Below are positions 53,549-62,970 of a DNA stretch of 64,000 bases, piece by piece. The translations under genes and the position numbers were made by a program. How positions within the stretch are numbered: position 1 is the stretch's first letter; each line of letters opens with the position of its first letter. The stretch is from Nocardioides sp. (GTDB taxonomy: Bacteria; Actinomycetota; Actinomycetes; Propionibacteriales; Nocardioidaceae): assembly GCA_030698375.1 (NCBI GenBank), contig JAUYLL010000106.1, positions 1 to 64,000 on the forward strand. The letters run 5' to 3'. The notes beneath the pieces are model-generated. The model saw only the letters and a program-made list of their open reading frames with translations. It searched no databases and was not told where the DNA came from.

Positions 53549-54082
53549 ATGAGCAACGACAAGGCAGCATCAGAAGCCCGCGAAGGATTGTTGGACAACG
53601 TCGCCGGCAAGGCCAAGGAAGTGGCCGGCGCCGTGACCGGCAAGGACGACCTGGTCGAGGAGGGACAGCTCCAGCAGGCCGAGGCCCGCAACCGCAAGGA
53701 AGCCGTCGCCGACGAGGCCGTCGCCGACGCCAAGAAGGCGGAGGCTGCCCAGGAGATCAACGAGACCAACCGCGAGGCCGCCCAGCAGAAGGCCGCAGCG
53801 CGTGCCCAGGCCGAGCGCGAGGAGTCCGTCGCGGACGCCCAGCGCTCCCAGGAGCAGGCCGCCGCCGACCGCGAGGCCGCTGTGCAGGAATCCCTCGGCA
53901 AGAAGCAGGCCGAGAAGCAGGCCGACCAGATCGCCGAGGCCAAGTTCAACGAGGCCGAGGACATCGCGGAGGACGCGACCGACGCCGAGAAGCAGGCCGC
54001 CGCCGAGAAGCGCCGCCTCGAGCGCGAGGCCGCCGCCGCCGACCAGCAGGCCGCGCAGCTGCGCGCCCAGACAGAGAGCTGA
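53549..54082 (+). CDS. CsbD-like N-terminus with long Ala/Glu/Lys coiled coil
   Basis: A 177-residue protein. The first 40 residues EGLLDNVAGKAKEVAGAVTGKDDLVEEGQLQQAEA match the CsbD stress-protein motif. The rest is a highly charged, Ala-rich helix (AEKQADQIAEAKFNEAEDIAEDATDAEKQAAAEKRR) predicted as a coiled coil. AGGAGG precedes the ATG. Followed 8 nt later by a second Lys/Ala-rich gene, so they are probably co-expressed. Confidence 0.8.
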   Translation: MSNDKAASEAREGLLDNVAGKAKEVAGAVTGKDDLVEEGQLQQAEARNRKEAVADEAVADAKKAEAAQEINETNREAAQQKAAARAQAEREESVADAQRSQEQAAADREAAVQESLGKKQAEKQADQIAEAKFNEAEDIAEDATDAEKQAAAEKRRLEREAAAADQQAAQLRAQTES

Positions 54083-54090
54083 GGACCACC

Positions 54091-54738
54091 ATGATCAAGA
54101 ACATCATTGCCCTGCCCTACGAGTTGGCTCGTCTCCCGCTTGTCCTCGTGGACAAGAACCTGGGCGACAAGCTCCCGAAGGACTCCGGCCCGGGTGTGTT
54201 CCTGGACCGGACCATCGGGTCCGCCGACAAGCTCGCCGGAGCGGTGCTGCGCAACCGCAGCATCGCCCAGCGCGGTGCCGAACGCATCGACCGCTCCGAG
54301 AAGGTCGCCACCGCCGCCCGCCTGGAGGAGGAAGCCTCCGCGCGACGTGAGCAGGCCCGCGAAACCGCCACTGCCGGCAGCAAGAAGGCCGCGCAGAAGC
54401 GGAAGACGGCCCAGAAGCGCGCTGCGGACGGTCTCGAGGAGGCCGACGTCGCCGAGGCGCGGGGCAAGCAGGAGGCCAAGGCCAAGGCCTCGAAGTCGGC
54501 CGCGCAGAAGAAGGCAGCCGCCAACAAGCGGGCCGCCAGCCGCACCGCGACCGCCGAGAAGCGCAAGGACAGCGTCGAGTCCGCCGCCGAGGCCAAGAAG
54601 AAGGCCGCCCAGAAGGAGGCGAAGACCGAGCTCGACGAGGCCCGCGAGACCAAGCAGGCCGCCGACAAGGCCCGCGCCGACGCCGAGCGCCTCAGCGACC
54701 TCACCGAGGCCAAGCAGCAGGAGCGCAAGCAGGACTGA
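54091..54738 (+). CDS. Lys/Ala-rich coiled-coil protein
   Basis: A 215-residue protein. Residues 1-60 (MIKNIIALPYELARLPLVLVDKNLG...VLRNRSIAQRGAERIDRSEK) are conserved-looking and non-repetitive. The remaining 150 consist of AAQKK/KRAA/EAKAK-type blocks resembling a histone-H1-like tail, so nucleoid or envelope association is possible. Immediately downstream of the CsbD-like gene, upstream of a strong terminator. Confidence 0.75.
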   Translation: MIKNIIALPYELARLPLVLVDKNLGDKLPKDSGPGVFLDRTIGSADKLAGAVLRNRSIAQRGAERIDRSEKVATAARLEEEASARREQARETATAGSKKAAQKRKTAQKRAADGLEEADVAEARGKQEAKAKASKSAAQKKAAANKRAASRTATAEKRKDSVESAAEAKKKAAQKEAKTELDEARETKQAADKARADAERLSDLTEAKQQERKQD

Positions 54739-54750
54739 GCACCACCACCG

Positions 54751-54801
54751 CAGGTCGCTGACCTGCGCGAAGGCCCCCACCGGATTCCGGTGGGGGCCTT
54801 C
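54751..54801 (+). terminator. Double-hairpin terminator, near copy of 2745-2793
   Basis: CAGGTC-GCT-GACCTG (54751-54765), then GAAGGCCCCCACCGG (54769-54783) with CCGGTGGGGGCCTTC (54787-54801), loop ATT. The 51-nt unit differs from the left-end one at only about three positions. Confidence 0.78.
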
Positions 54802-54813
54802 GACGCGTCGGGC

Positions 54814-55090
54814 TCAGCTGCCGGCGGGGACGTCCCCGCGCCACGAGCCGCTCTCGTTCCCGCGGCCCTCCACGAGCTCCTTGAACCGCGCGAGGTCCTT
54901 GCTGACCTGGCGGTCGTCGACGTTGACCGCCGAGGCGACCTTCTCGGCCACGCCGGAGGGCTGCCAGTCGACCTGCACCATCACCCGGGTCTTCGCATCG
55001 TCGATGCGGTGGAACGTGACCACCCCGGCATGCTCGGCCTCACCGTGACGTCGATGGATTGCTGGATCTGGGCGATGAGTGATCGCTCCT
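54814..55090 (-). pseudogene. SRPBCC/cyclase-dehydrase protein with internal deletion
   Basis: A minus-strand N-terminal piece SLIAQIQQSIDVTV, typical of the start of SRPBCC (polyketide cyclase-like) proteins, is followed in another frame by the C-terminal piece AGVVTFHRIDDAKTRVMVQVDWQPSGVAEKVASAVNVDDRQVSKDLARFKELVE. The middle 70-80 residues are absent. The C-terminal piece ends normally (ESGSWRGDVPAGS). It is interpreted as a deletion derivative; the remaining gene cannot fold as a full domain. Confidence 0.55.
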
Positions 55091-55282
55091 TGTCGGTGGG
55101 ATACGCCCGGTGTCGTACCCAGCCGACCCCCGATCATCCGACCCTGCAGCGGCGTACGCCGACAGCACCGCCACCGCTGCCACACGCCGTCGATGCATGC
55201 CGATGCCGTGAGTGGGCACGACTGAAGAGCAGGCCCGCGCGCCACCGTCGCGCCGGACCCCTCGACCACAGGAGGACTCACC

Positions 55283-55579
55283 ATGAAGAAGTTGACTCTG
55301 CTCGTCGGAATCGGTGCCGGCTACGTACTCGGCACCCGCGCCGGCCGTGAGCAGTACGAGAAGATCGTTGGCACGGCCCGGAGCCTCTGGAAGGACCCCC
55401 GCGTCCAGGAGAAGGCCGACCAGGCCCAGCACCTCGCCAAGCAGAAGGCCGGCGAGGCCCAGGAGGTCGTGAAGGAGAAGGCCGCTGAGAGGAAGAGCGA
55501 CGACAGCTCGCAGTCCGGCGGTCTCTCCAGCGTGGACACCCCCGGCGCCCCGGGCCAGCACTCCGGTGGTCTGCCGTGA
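55283..55579 (+). CDS. YtxH-like small membrane-associated protein
   Basis: A 98-residue protein. MKKLTLLVGIGAGYVLGTRAGREQYEKI is the conserved N-terminal Gly-rich helix, followed by a charged helix (VQEKADQAQHLAKQKAGEAQEVVKEKAAER) and a disordered tail. AGGAGG lies upstream. Its stop overlaps the holin-X gene start (GTGA). This YtxH, holin-X, DUF3618 order is common in actinobacteria. Confidence 0.85.
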   Translation: MKKLTLLVGIGAGYVLGTRAGREQYEKIVGTARSLWKDPRVQEKADQAQHLAKQKAGEAQEVVKEKAAERKSDDSSQSGGLSSVDTPGAPGQHSGGLP

Positions 55580-55998
55580 CCCAGACCAGCCCCACCAGCC
55601 AGCCGGGCCAGCCGGTTGGTCCGACGACCGGCGAGCTGGTCTCCCGGCTCTCCGAGGACATGTCCCGGCTCATCCGCGACGAGCTGCGCCTGGCCCAGGC
55701 CGAGATGACGACGAAGGCCAAGCACGCCGGCATCGGCGTCGGGCTCTTCGGCACCGCCGGCCTCATCGCGTTCTACGCGGGCGGCGTGCTGATCGCCACC
55801 GCGATCCTCGCGCTGGCGCTGGTCCTCGACGCCTGGCTCGCTGCCTTGATCGTCGGCGTCGTGCTCCTCGCCGCAGCCGGCGTCGCCGGACTGGTCGGCA
55901 AGAAGCAGGTCGACCAGGCGACGCCCCCCGTGCCCACCGAGGCCGTCGAGAGCGTCCAGCGTGACATCGACGCCGTGAAGAAGGGACGACACCGATGA
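55576..55998 (+). CDS. Actinobacterial holin-X (phage holin family) protein
   Basis: A 140-residue protein with two transmembrane helices (about residues 48-77 and 82-108) and the N-terminal GELVSRLSEDMSRLIRDELRLAQAEMTTKAKHAGIG pattern typical of the family. Despite the name these are chromosomal envelope proteins, not phage lysis factors. GTG start overlaps the preceding stop; the stop overlaps the DUF3618 start. Confidence 0.87.
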   Translation: MTQTSPTSQPGQPVGPTTGELVSRLSEDMSRLIRDELRLAQAEMTTKAKHAGIGVGLFGTAGLIAFYAGGVLIATAILALALVLDAWLAALIVGVVLLAAAGVAGLVGKKQVDQATPPVPTEAVESVQRDIDAVKKGRHR

Positions 55999-56291
55999 CG
56001 ACCGGACCTGACGACGATCAGCAGACGAGCTCGGGGAAGCCCGACACGGCGGACATCGAGGCCGACATCGCCGCCACCCGCGAGGACCTCGCCGAGACCG
56101 TCGACGCGTTGTCGGCCAAGCTCGACGTCAAGGCGCGCGCGCACGACAAGGCCGAGCACACCAAGGAGCAGATCCGCGACTTCACGACCGATCCTGCAGG
56201 CAGGCCGACCCCGCTGCTCGGTGCCGCGGGCGCAGTCGCCGCAGGCGTGGTCGCGATGCTGCTGGTCCGGGCCTGGCGCCGCCGCCACTGA
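55995..56291 (+). CDS. DUF3618 protein
   Basis: A 98-residue protein. DIEADIAATREDLAETVDALSAKLDVKARAHDKAEHTKEQIRD is the DUF3618 core, then a C-terminal transmembrane helix LLGAAGAVAAGVVAMLLVRAW. Third gene of the coupled trio. Confidence 0.88.
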   Translation: MTTGPDDDQQTSSGKPDTADIEADIAATREDLAETVDALSAKLDVKARAHDKAEHTKEQIRDFTTDPAGRPTPLLGAAGAVAAGVVAMLLVRAWRRRH

Positions 56292-56316
56292 ACCGCCCGT
56301 CGGGTTGGATGGGCCG

Positions 56317-57387
56317 GTGACCTCGATCGCCGATCCCCTCTCCTTCCCGCACGGCCCCGACTGGGCCAACCGCCTCGCGCTGGCCCCGTTGACCAACACC
56401 CAGAGCCACATCGACGGAACCCTGTCCGACGACGAACGCGCGTGGCTGGTCGCCCGCGGCCGCGGCGGCTTCGGCCTGGTCATGACCTGCGCGGCGTACG
56501 TCGCCCCCGCCGGCCAGGCGTGGCCCGGCCAGCTCGGCATCGCTTCCGACGACCAGCTGCCGGGCCTTACTCGGCTGGCCTCCGAGCTCGCCGCCACCGG
56601 CACCCGCTCGGCGGTGCAGCTCCACCACGGTGGTCGCCGCGCGGCCCCGGCGCTCAGCGGCCGGGCCAACCAGTGCCCGTGGGACGAGCCGTCGAAGGAC
56701 GCTGTGGCGATGTCCACCGGCGAGGTCGAGGAGATGATCGCCGACTTCGTGGCCGCCGCGGTCCGCGCCGAGCGGGCGGGCTTCCACGGCGTGCAGCTGC
56801 ACGGCGCGCACGGCTACCTGCTGGGCCAGTTCCTCGACGGACGCCACAACCACCGCACCGACGGCTACGGCGGCTCGTTCGACCATCGGATCCGGGTCGT
56901 CCTCGAGGTGCTGGAGGGCGTCCGCGAGGCGACCGGACCCGACTTCCAGCTCGGACTCCGGCTCACCCCGGAGGGCAGCGGGATCACCCTCGACGAGGGC
57001 CGGGAGACGGCCCGACAGGTCCTCGCGTCGGGGACGCTCGACTACCTCGACATGTCCCTGTGGGACGTCTTCATGAAGCCCCGCGGAGGTGCCGACGGCC
57101 TGCTCATCGAGCACTTCACCGACCTCCCCCGCCACGGAGCCCGGCTCGGGGTCGCCGGCAAGGTGCTCTCGGCGGCCGACGCCGCCTGGTGCCTGGAGCA
57201 GGGCGCCGACATCGTCTCGGTCGGCGTGGCGGCGATCCTCCACCACGACTTTGCCGCCCGCGCCGTCGCCGACCCGGGGTTCGTGGTCCGTGAGCGACCG
57301 GTGTCGCGTGACGACCTGCACGCCGAGCACGTCGGTCCGGCGTTCGTCGACTACCTCGCGGCCGGCTGGGACGACCTGGTGGTCTGA
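56317..57387 (+). CDS. Old-yellow-enzyme-type NADH:flavin oxidoreductase
   Basis: A 356-residue FMN TIM-barrel ene-reductase family protein. NRLALAPLTNTQS, TGTRSAVQLHHGGRRA, HGAHGYLLGQFL (with active-site His-Ala-His) and NHRTDGYGGSFDHR are standard OYE motifs; GADIVSVGVAAILHHDFA binds phosphate. The GTG at 56317 is the first start giving an N-terminus of family length. The substrate, an activated alkene, is unspecified. Confidence 0.88.
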   Translation: MTSIADPLSFPHGPDWANRLALAPLTNTQSHIDGTLSDDERAWLVARGRGGFGLVMTCAAYVAPAGQAWPGQLGIASDDQLPGLTRLASELAATGTRSAVQLHHGGRRAAPALSGRANQCPWDEPSKDAVAMSTGEVEEMIADFVAAAVRAERAGFHGVQLHGAHGYLLGQFLDGRHNHRTDGYGGSFDHRIRVVLEVLEGVREATGPDFQLGLRLTPEGSGITLDEGRETARQVLASGTLDYLDMSLWDVFMKPRGGADGLLIEHFTDLPRHGARLGVAGKVLSAADAAWCLEQGADIVSVGVAAILHHDFAARAVADPGFVVRERPVSRDDLHAEHVGPAFVDYLAAGWDDLVV

Positions 57388-57409
57388 GCCGGAGGCCGCA
57401 GCGGGCTGC

Positions 57410-58501
57410 TCACTCCGGCGTGATCCGGTCCTTGACCGCCGCCACGTCGTCCATGACATGAAGCAGGTTCACCACTGCTGTGATGAGGGCTCCGTACACA
57501 GGCCAGTGCAGGCTCGACAGCCCCTCGTGGGAGAGATGGACGACCATCCGGTCGGCGTCGGCACGCAGGTCCATCACCTCGAGGTCGGGGTCGGCGATGC
57601 GGGCACCGACGCGCCCGAGGAGCTCGGTCCACCGCTGCCGGAAGTCCTCGTCCCAGTCCTGCGCCTCCACCACGGCCTCGTCCACCACGCGCGCGATGGC
57701 CCGCCCCTGCGCGACCCCCTCCTCCAGGCGCACGAGGAAGGCGGTGGTGTCATCGACGTCGAGCGTGTCCGGCGAGCCCCGACGGCGCGGGTTCGCCCAC
57801 TGGCTCTCCCGGGTGAAGGAGAGCTGTGACTCGGCGTTGTCGAGGTCCGTGTCGATCTCACGGGTGCGTTCCACCCAGGCCTGCACCCCCTCCTGCTCGA
57901 CGCCCTCCTCGACCTCACGCGCGATCCGCTGCAGGAGTACGCCGAGGTCCTGCCTCGCCCGGGCGATGGCGTGCTCGGCGATCCGGTCGTCCAGCGGCGG
58001 CCGCACGAGCACGTTGACGAGCATCCCCACGCTCACCCCCACCAGGGTGTCCAGGAGGCGGTGCAGCAGCAGCTGCTCCTGGTCGCCGTACCCGGCCGTG
58101 ATGACGAACAGCGCCGTCGTGGCGACCGCGATCCCCTCCTCCCGGATCAGGGGGGTGCGCGCGATCAGCAGGCCGAGCAGCACCGCCACCCCCAGGCTGA
58201 ACGCGCCGTACCCGAGGGTCTGGACGGCGAGGAAGGACAGGAGGATGCCCACCGCCGTCGCGATGACCGCCTGGGAGCCGCGCCACAGGGTCCGGTAGAC
58301 CGTCGCGTGCACCGTGAGCAGCGCGGTCCAGGGCGCCAGGAAGGCCTGCTGCAGGTCGAAGATGTGCACCGCCACCATCCAGGCGGTGACAGTCGCCAGC
58401 GTGGCCTTCAGCACTTGGGCGATATCGGTCTGCACCTCGGGACGACGCAACGCGCGCCAGCCGTCCTGCACGAGGGCCCGCAGCCGGGAAACAGCGTTCA
58501 T
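57410..58501 (-). CDS. FUSC/aromatic-acid-exporter-like membrane protein
   Basis: A 363-residue protein with an N-terminal block of about six transmembrane helices (residues ~25-160, containing APWTALLTVHATVYRTLWRGSQAV, the FUSC signature region) and a C-terminal cytoplasmic helical domain of ~190 residues. The family includes AaeB-type p-hydroxybenzoate exporters. It is divergent from the SpoIIE gene. Confidence 0.82.
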   Translation of the reverse strand: MNAVSRLRALVQDGWRALRRPEVQTDIAQVLKATLATVTAWMVAVHIFDLQQAFLAPWTALLTVHATVYRTLWRGSQAVIATAVGILLSFLAVQTLGYGAFSLGVAVLLGLLIARTPLIREEGIAVATTALFVITAGYGDQEQLLLHRLLDTLVGVSVGMLVNVLVRPPLDDRIAEHAIARARQDLGVLLQRIAREVEEGVEQEGVQAWVERTREIDTDLDNAESQLSFTRESQWANPRRRGSPDTLDVDDTTAFLVRLEEGVAQGRAIARVVDEAVVEAQDWDEDFRQRWTELLGRVGARIADPDLEVMDLRADADRMVVHLSHEGLSSLHWPVYGALITAVVNLLHVMDDVAAVKDRITPE

Positions 58502-58636
58502 GACAGCCTCCTACCCTCCTGGCCCCCGAGCGCATCCGCGCGACGGCATCAAGGTCGAGCGGCGGGCGTTACGATTGCTGCGCGCAAGCAGGGCGCAGAC
58601 CGAGGGGGCCCCTGCCTCCGAGAAGCAGGAGGCACG

Positions 58637-61600
58637 GTGACGGCTCCGACAGACGTCCCCGACGGCACGGGCGGGCCCACGTCCGCGTCCGACGCCCGCG
58701 TCGCCGCTGCGTCCCGGCTCGCGGCGGCCAGCGAGCACAACACCTCCCTCGACCGCCTGTGCGAGCTGGCGGCGGCCCTGCTGCAGGTCGCCTCGACGCA
58801 GGTGTCCCTGATCAGTGACGTGCAGGTGGTCGCCGGCGGTTCGGGCGCGGGCCTGGAGCTCGTCGGCCGGGCCACCCCGGCCGAGGACTCCCTGTGCACC
58901 GTCACCGTCGGTCTGGGCGAGACCCTCGAGGTCTCCGAGGCCCCGACCGACGAGCGGGTGAGCCACCTGCCCCCCGTCCGCGGCGGCGCGGTGGGCTCCT
59001 ACCTCGGCGTCCCCCTCGTCTCGGCGGCGGGCCACGTCGTCGGCGCCCTGTGCGCCTACGACGAGAAGCCCCGGTCGTGGGACGACAGCGACGTCACCAC
59101 GCTCGAGCGGCTGGCCGGCTCTGTCGTGGCCGAGCTCGAGCTGGCCGCGCTGAGCTCGGACTTCGAGACCGGCCAGGTCGCCTGGCGGCTCGCCGCCGAC
59201 GCCGCCGGTGTCGGGGCGTTCGAGTGGGACCTCGTCTCCGGCGACCTCCGCTGGGACGACCAGCTCCTAGAGCTCTTCGGGCTCGACCGGACGTCCTTCA
59301 GCGGCACCATCGAGGACTTCAACGCCGCGGTCCACCCCGAGGACCGCCTACGGGTGAGCGAGGCCCTGGAGTCCGCGGTCGCGGAGGCCGGCGACTACGC
59401 CTCCGAGTACCGCATCCGGCTGCCCGACGGCCAGACCCGCTGGATCGCCGCGCGGGGCAAGGCCCTGTACGGCGAGGACGGCACCGCGGTCCGGCTGCTC
59501 GGGGCGGCGTACGACACCACGGCGGTGCAGGAGGGTGAGGCGCGGATCGCACGGGTCCTGGAGTCCATGCCCACCGCGTTCTTCCAGCTCGACCACGAGT
59601 GGCGGTTCTCCTACCTCAACGGCGAGGCCGAGAAGCTGCTGGGGCGTAGCCGCGCGGAGCTGAGCGAAGCCGTGATCTGGGACACTTTCCCCGCCGCCGT
59701 CGGCAGCGACTTCGAGCACTACTACCGGCTCGCGGTCGAGACCGACGAGCCGGTGTCCTTCGACGCCTTCTACCCCGCCCCCCTCGAGGGCTGGTACGAG
59801 GTGCGGGGCTGGCCGAACCCGGACGGCCTCGCGGTCTACTTCGTCGAGGTGACCGCCCGCCGGGAGGCGCAGGATCAGGTCGCGAGCAACGCCCGTCGCA
59901 GCGCGATGCTCGCCCACGTGACCGAGCAGCTCACCGGGACGCTCGAGACGCGGGAGGCCGTCGCCCGGCTCGGCGCCTTGGTCGTCCCGGAGCTCGGGGA
60001 CTGGTGCATCGCCACGCTCGTCTCCGAGCAGGGTCACGAGGGCCGCCTCCCCATGCTCCAAGACGTCGGCGGGTGGCACCGCGACCCGCAGGCGGAACCC
60101 CTCGTGGAGCGCTTCGCCGAGATCCGGCTGCAACACCTCGGCGACTCCTCCTTCCTCCCCGGCCTGATGGCCTCCTCCCAGCCGTTGGTCGCGGCCGGAG
60201 CCACGGAGCTGCTGTGCGCGATCTTCGACGACGACGAGACCCGCGACCTCGTCACGAGGCTCGCCCCCGAGCACGCCGCGGTGGTCATGCTGCGCGGCCG
60301 GGAGCGCGTCGTCGGCATGCTCACCGTCCTGCGCGGACAGGACCGCGAGACCTTCACGCCCGAGGACCTCGACACGCTCGCCGAGGTGGCCGCCCGGGCG
60401 GGGCTGGCCCTCGACAACGCCCGACTCTTCGCCGAGCAGCGGGACCTCGCCGAAGGGTTGCAGCGCAGCCTGCTAACCGCCCCGCCCCAACCTGACCACC
60501 TGCACATCGAGGTCCGCTACGAGTCCGCCGCCGAGACCGCCCAGGTGGGTGGTGACTGGTACGACTCCTTCCTCCAGGACGACGGGAACACCGTGCTCGT
60601 CATCGGGGACGTCGTCGGCCACGACACCGCGGCGGCTGCCGCGATGGGCCAGGTCCGCAACCTGCTGCGCGGCATCGCGGTGTTCAGCGGCCTCGGGCCG
60701 GCCGACGTGCTTCGCGGTGTCGACCGCGCCCTCGAGACCCTGCAGGTCGACACCACCGCGACGGCGGTCGTCGCCCGGCTCGAGCAGACGCCCGCAGAGG
60801 TGGCTCGCGGCATCACCCGCCTGCGGTTCTCCAACGCCGGGCACCCGCCCCCGGTCCTGCTCGCACCGGACGGCAGCGTGCGTCTCCTCGACAACGACGA
60901 GCCCGACCTGCTGCTGGGCCTCAACCCCCACGTCGAACGCACCGAGCAGGTGGTCGTGCTCGAGCGTGGGTCGACGGTCCTGCTGTTCACCGACGGCCTG
61001 GTCGAGCGGCGGGGCGAGGACCTCGACACCGGCCTGGAGCGGCTCGGTCGCGAGCTGCAGCGGCTGGGGGCCAGCGGCCCGGACCTCGGCCAGCTCACCG
61101 ACCGGCTGCTCGCGCGCCTCGTGCCCAGTCGCCGCGAGGACGACGTCGCGCTGGTGGCCGTGCACCTCTACCCCCAGGACCGTCCCCGTCCGGCGGAGGC
61201 CGGCGAGCCCCAGCTCCCGGCATCCGTCGATCCCCACGCTCCCGGCGCCAAGGGCAGGATCGTCCGGGCGCGGTTCGGCGCCGACCCCGCGAGCGTCCCC
61301 GGGGTCCGGGCATTCGTCCGCGACGCGCTCGAGGCCCGCGGCAGCGGTCTCGTCGAGGACGCCGAGCTCTGTGTCTCCGAGCTCGCGGCGAACGCCGCCC
61401 TGCACAGCGGGGGCCCCTTCATGGAGGTGTCAGTGCGCCTCGACCCGGATGCCGTCACGATCACGATCGCCGACGAGGGTGACGTCCCGCTCGAGGCCGT
61501 GTCCCCGCGCATGGCGGTGCAAGAGGACCGCGCACCCGACGACGAGGCGACCACCGGCCGGGGCCTGGGCATCGTCTCCGTCCTCGCCTCCGAGTGGGGC

Positions 61601-62194
61601 GTGGAGCGCACCCCCACCGGCAAGCGGGTGTGGGCCCGTCTGGTCGAGGGTCATGCCGAGCAGGCCGTCCGCCCCCCGGACTCCGCCCCGACACCAAGCA
61701 GCCAGGGCCCCTCCACCAAAGCCGTGCCGGACGGGTGGGGACTCGTCCGACTCCTCGGCGCCCCGGTGGACCTCATGGTCCGCCAGGACCAGCACCTCGA
61801 CGAGCTGGTCCGCGAACTGCAGCTGCTCGAGGCAGACCAGGACAACCAGCGCTCCCGGGACCTCGCGGCCGAGCTCGGTGACCTGCTGGGCGGTCCCGCG
61901 CACGCCCGGCACCTGGGCCGGCGTACCGCCCAGGAAGCCGCCGACGCCGGCCTCGTCGAGGTGGACATGGAGATGGTGCTGCCGCACGACGCGGCGCCGG
62001 TGATGCAGCGGGTCCAGGAGGTCGTCGCCGCGGCCGACCGGCTGTGCGAGCAGGAGCTGCTGCTCACCCTGCACACCTCGGCGGACGTGCGCGCCCTGCG
62101 TGCCTGGATGACCGACCAGATCGTCGGCCAGCTCCTCGAAGGGCGCCCGGCCGAGCCCTGGGAGACCTGGCTCCGCAGGACGCGCCGGGCCTGA
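58637..62194 (+). CDS. Multi-sensor SpoIIE-type PP2C phosphatase with HATPase domain
   Basis: A 1185-residue cytosolic protein. Order: GAF (~20-170, SYLGVPLVSAAGHVVGALCAYD), PAS (~180-300, FEWDLVSGDLRWDDQLLELFG), PAS (~305-415, FFQLDHEWRFSYLNGEAEKLLG), GAF (~430-600), PP2C/SpoIIE (~615-860; GGDWYDS, GDVVGHD, TDGLVE and REDDVALV give the metal aspartates), anti-sigma-like HATPase (~880-1000; ELAANAALHSGG, GRGLGIVSVLASEWG) and a C-terminal ~150-residue helical region. It should control a sigma factor through an anti-sigma antagonist. The GTG start has AGGAGG 5 nt before it. Confidence 0.9.
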   Translation: MTAPTDVPDGTGGPTSASDARVAAASRLAAASEHNTSLDRLCELAAALLQVASTQVSLISDVQVVAGGSGAGLELVGRATPAEDSLCTVTVGLGETLEVSEAPTDERVSHLPPVRGGAVGSYLGVPLVSAAGHVVGALCAYDEKPRSWDDSDVTTLERLAGSVVAELELAALSSDFETGQVAWRLAADAAGVGAFEWDLVSGDLRWDDQLLELFGLDRTSFSGTIEDFNAAVHPEDRLRVSEALESAVAEAGDYASEYRIRLPDGQTRWIAARGKALYGEDGTAVRLLGAAYDTTAVQEGEARIARVLESMPTAFFQLDHEWRFSYLNGEAEKLLGRSRAELSEAVIWDTFPAAVGSDFEHYYRLAVETDEPVSFDAFYPAPLEGWYEVRGWPNPDGLAVYFVEVTARREAQDQVASNARRSAMLAHVTEQLTGTLETREAVARLGALVVPELGDWCIATLVSEQGHEGRLPMLQDVGGWHRDPQAEPLVERFAEIRLQHLGDSSFLPGLMASSQPLVAAGATELLCAIFDDDETRDLVTRLAPEHAAVVMLRGRERVVGMLTVLRGQDRETFTPEDLDTLAEVAARAGLALDNARLFAEQRDLAEGLQRSLLTAPPQPDHLHIEVRYESAAETAQVGGDWYDSFLQDDGNTVLVIGDVVGHDTAAAAAMGQVRNLLRGIAVFSGLGPADVLRGVDRALETLQVDTTATAVVARLEQTPAEVARGITRLRFSNAGHPPPVLLAPDGSVRLLDNDEPDLLLGLNPHVERTEQVVVLERGSTVLLFTDGLVERRGEDLDTGLERLGRELQRLGASGPDLGQLTDRLLARLVPSRREDDVALVAVHLYPQDRPRPAEAGEPQLPASVDPHAPGAKGRIVRARFGADPASVPGVRAFVRDALEARGSGLVEDAELCVSELAANAALHSGGPFMEVSVRLDPDAVTITIADEGDVPLEAVSPRMAVQEDRAPDDEATTGRGLGIVSVLASEWGVERTPTGKRVWARLVEGHAEQAVRPPDSAPTPSSQGPSTKAVPDGWGLVRLLGAPVDLMVRQDQHLDELVRELQLLEADQDNQRSRDLAAELGDLLGGPAHARHLGRRTAQEAADAGLVEVDMEMVLPHDAAPVMQRVQEVVAAADRLCEQELLLTLHTSADVRALRAWMTDQIVGQLLEGRPAEPWETWLRRTRRA

Positions 62195-62287
62195 CAGGTC
62201 CCGCTCCACTCGCCCCACGTCGCGGATCAGGTGTGCCTCGCTCGGGCGCCGGGTACCTCCCGGCCAACCCCGAGAGGACGGACCCAC

Positions 62288-62842
62288 ATGAGCACCACGG
62301 ACGACGTCGTCGACCTCCTCGTCGACCAGCACGAGCGGATCCGCGGGCTCCTCGCGCGGGTCGCGGAGGCCGCCCCCGGCCCGGCACGGCAGGAGGCCTT
62401 CGCCGAGCTGCGCCGCCTGCTGGCGGTGCACGAGACCGCCGAGGAGATGGTGGTCCACCCCGCGATGCGTCGCTTCGGCGCCAACGACGTCGTCGACGCC
62501 CGGCTTGCCGAGGAGCACGACGCCAAGGAGGCCCTCTCCACCCTCGACGGGATGGACATGGCTGACCCGGCCTTCGACGACCGGTTCGCCACCCTCCGCA
62601 CGATGGTCCTCGAGCACGCGGAGGCGGAGGAGCGCGACGAGCTCCCGCTGCTGCGTGAGCACGCCAGCAGCACCGAGCGGGTGTTGATGCGCCGCGCGGT
62701 GCAGGCCGCCGAGGCGGTGGCGCCGACCCACCCGCACGCCGGGGTCGAGTCGCTCACCGCGAACGTCGTCGTCGGGCCAGCCGCCTCGGTGGTCGACCGG
62801 GCGCGGGACGCCGTGCGGGCGGTGCTGGGCAGCGGTCAGTAG
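62288..62842 (+). CDS. Hemerythrin HHE-domain protein
   Basis: A 184-residue four-helix protein with metal-binding residues in DLLVDQHERIRGLL, LLAVHETAEEMVVHP, LAEEHDAKEAL and VLEHAEAEERDELP, the usual His/Glu set for a di-iron site. Likely a di-iron oxygen- or peroxide-binding stress protein. ATG at 62288 follows CGAGAGGAC. The last 40 residues are a tail of unknown role. Confidence 0.86.
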   Translation: MSTTDDVVDLLVDQHERIRGLLARVAEAAPGPARQEAFAELRRLLAVHETAEEMVVHPAMRRFGANDVVDARLAEEHDAKEALSTLDGMDMADPAFDDRFATLRTMVLEHAEAEERDELPLLREHASSTERVLMRRAVQAAEAVAPTHPHAGVESLTANVVVGPAASVVDRARDAVRAVLGSGQ

Positions 62843-62970
62843 TCCTTCCGGCAGGGCAGTCCACCCTGCGGCCGCGTCGTGGCGCGCGTCACCCGGGCCG
62901 CCGTACTCTCAGGCCCGCCCCTCCGCCCGGAGGACCTGCGCGCAGCGGACGACCCGAGCGGAGAAACGCC

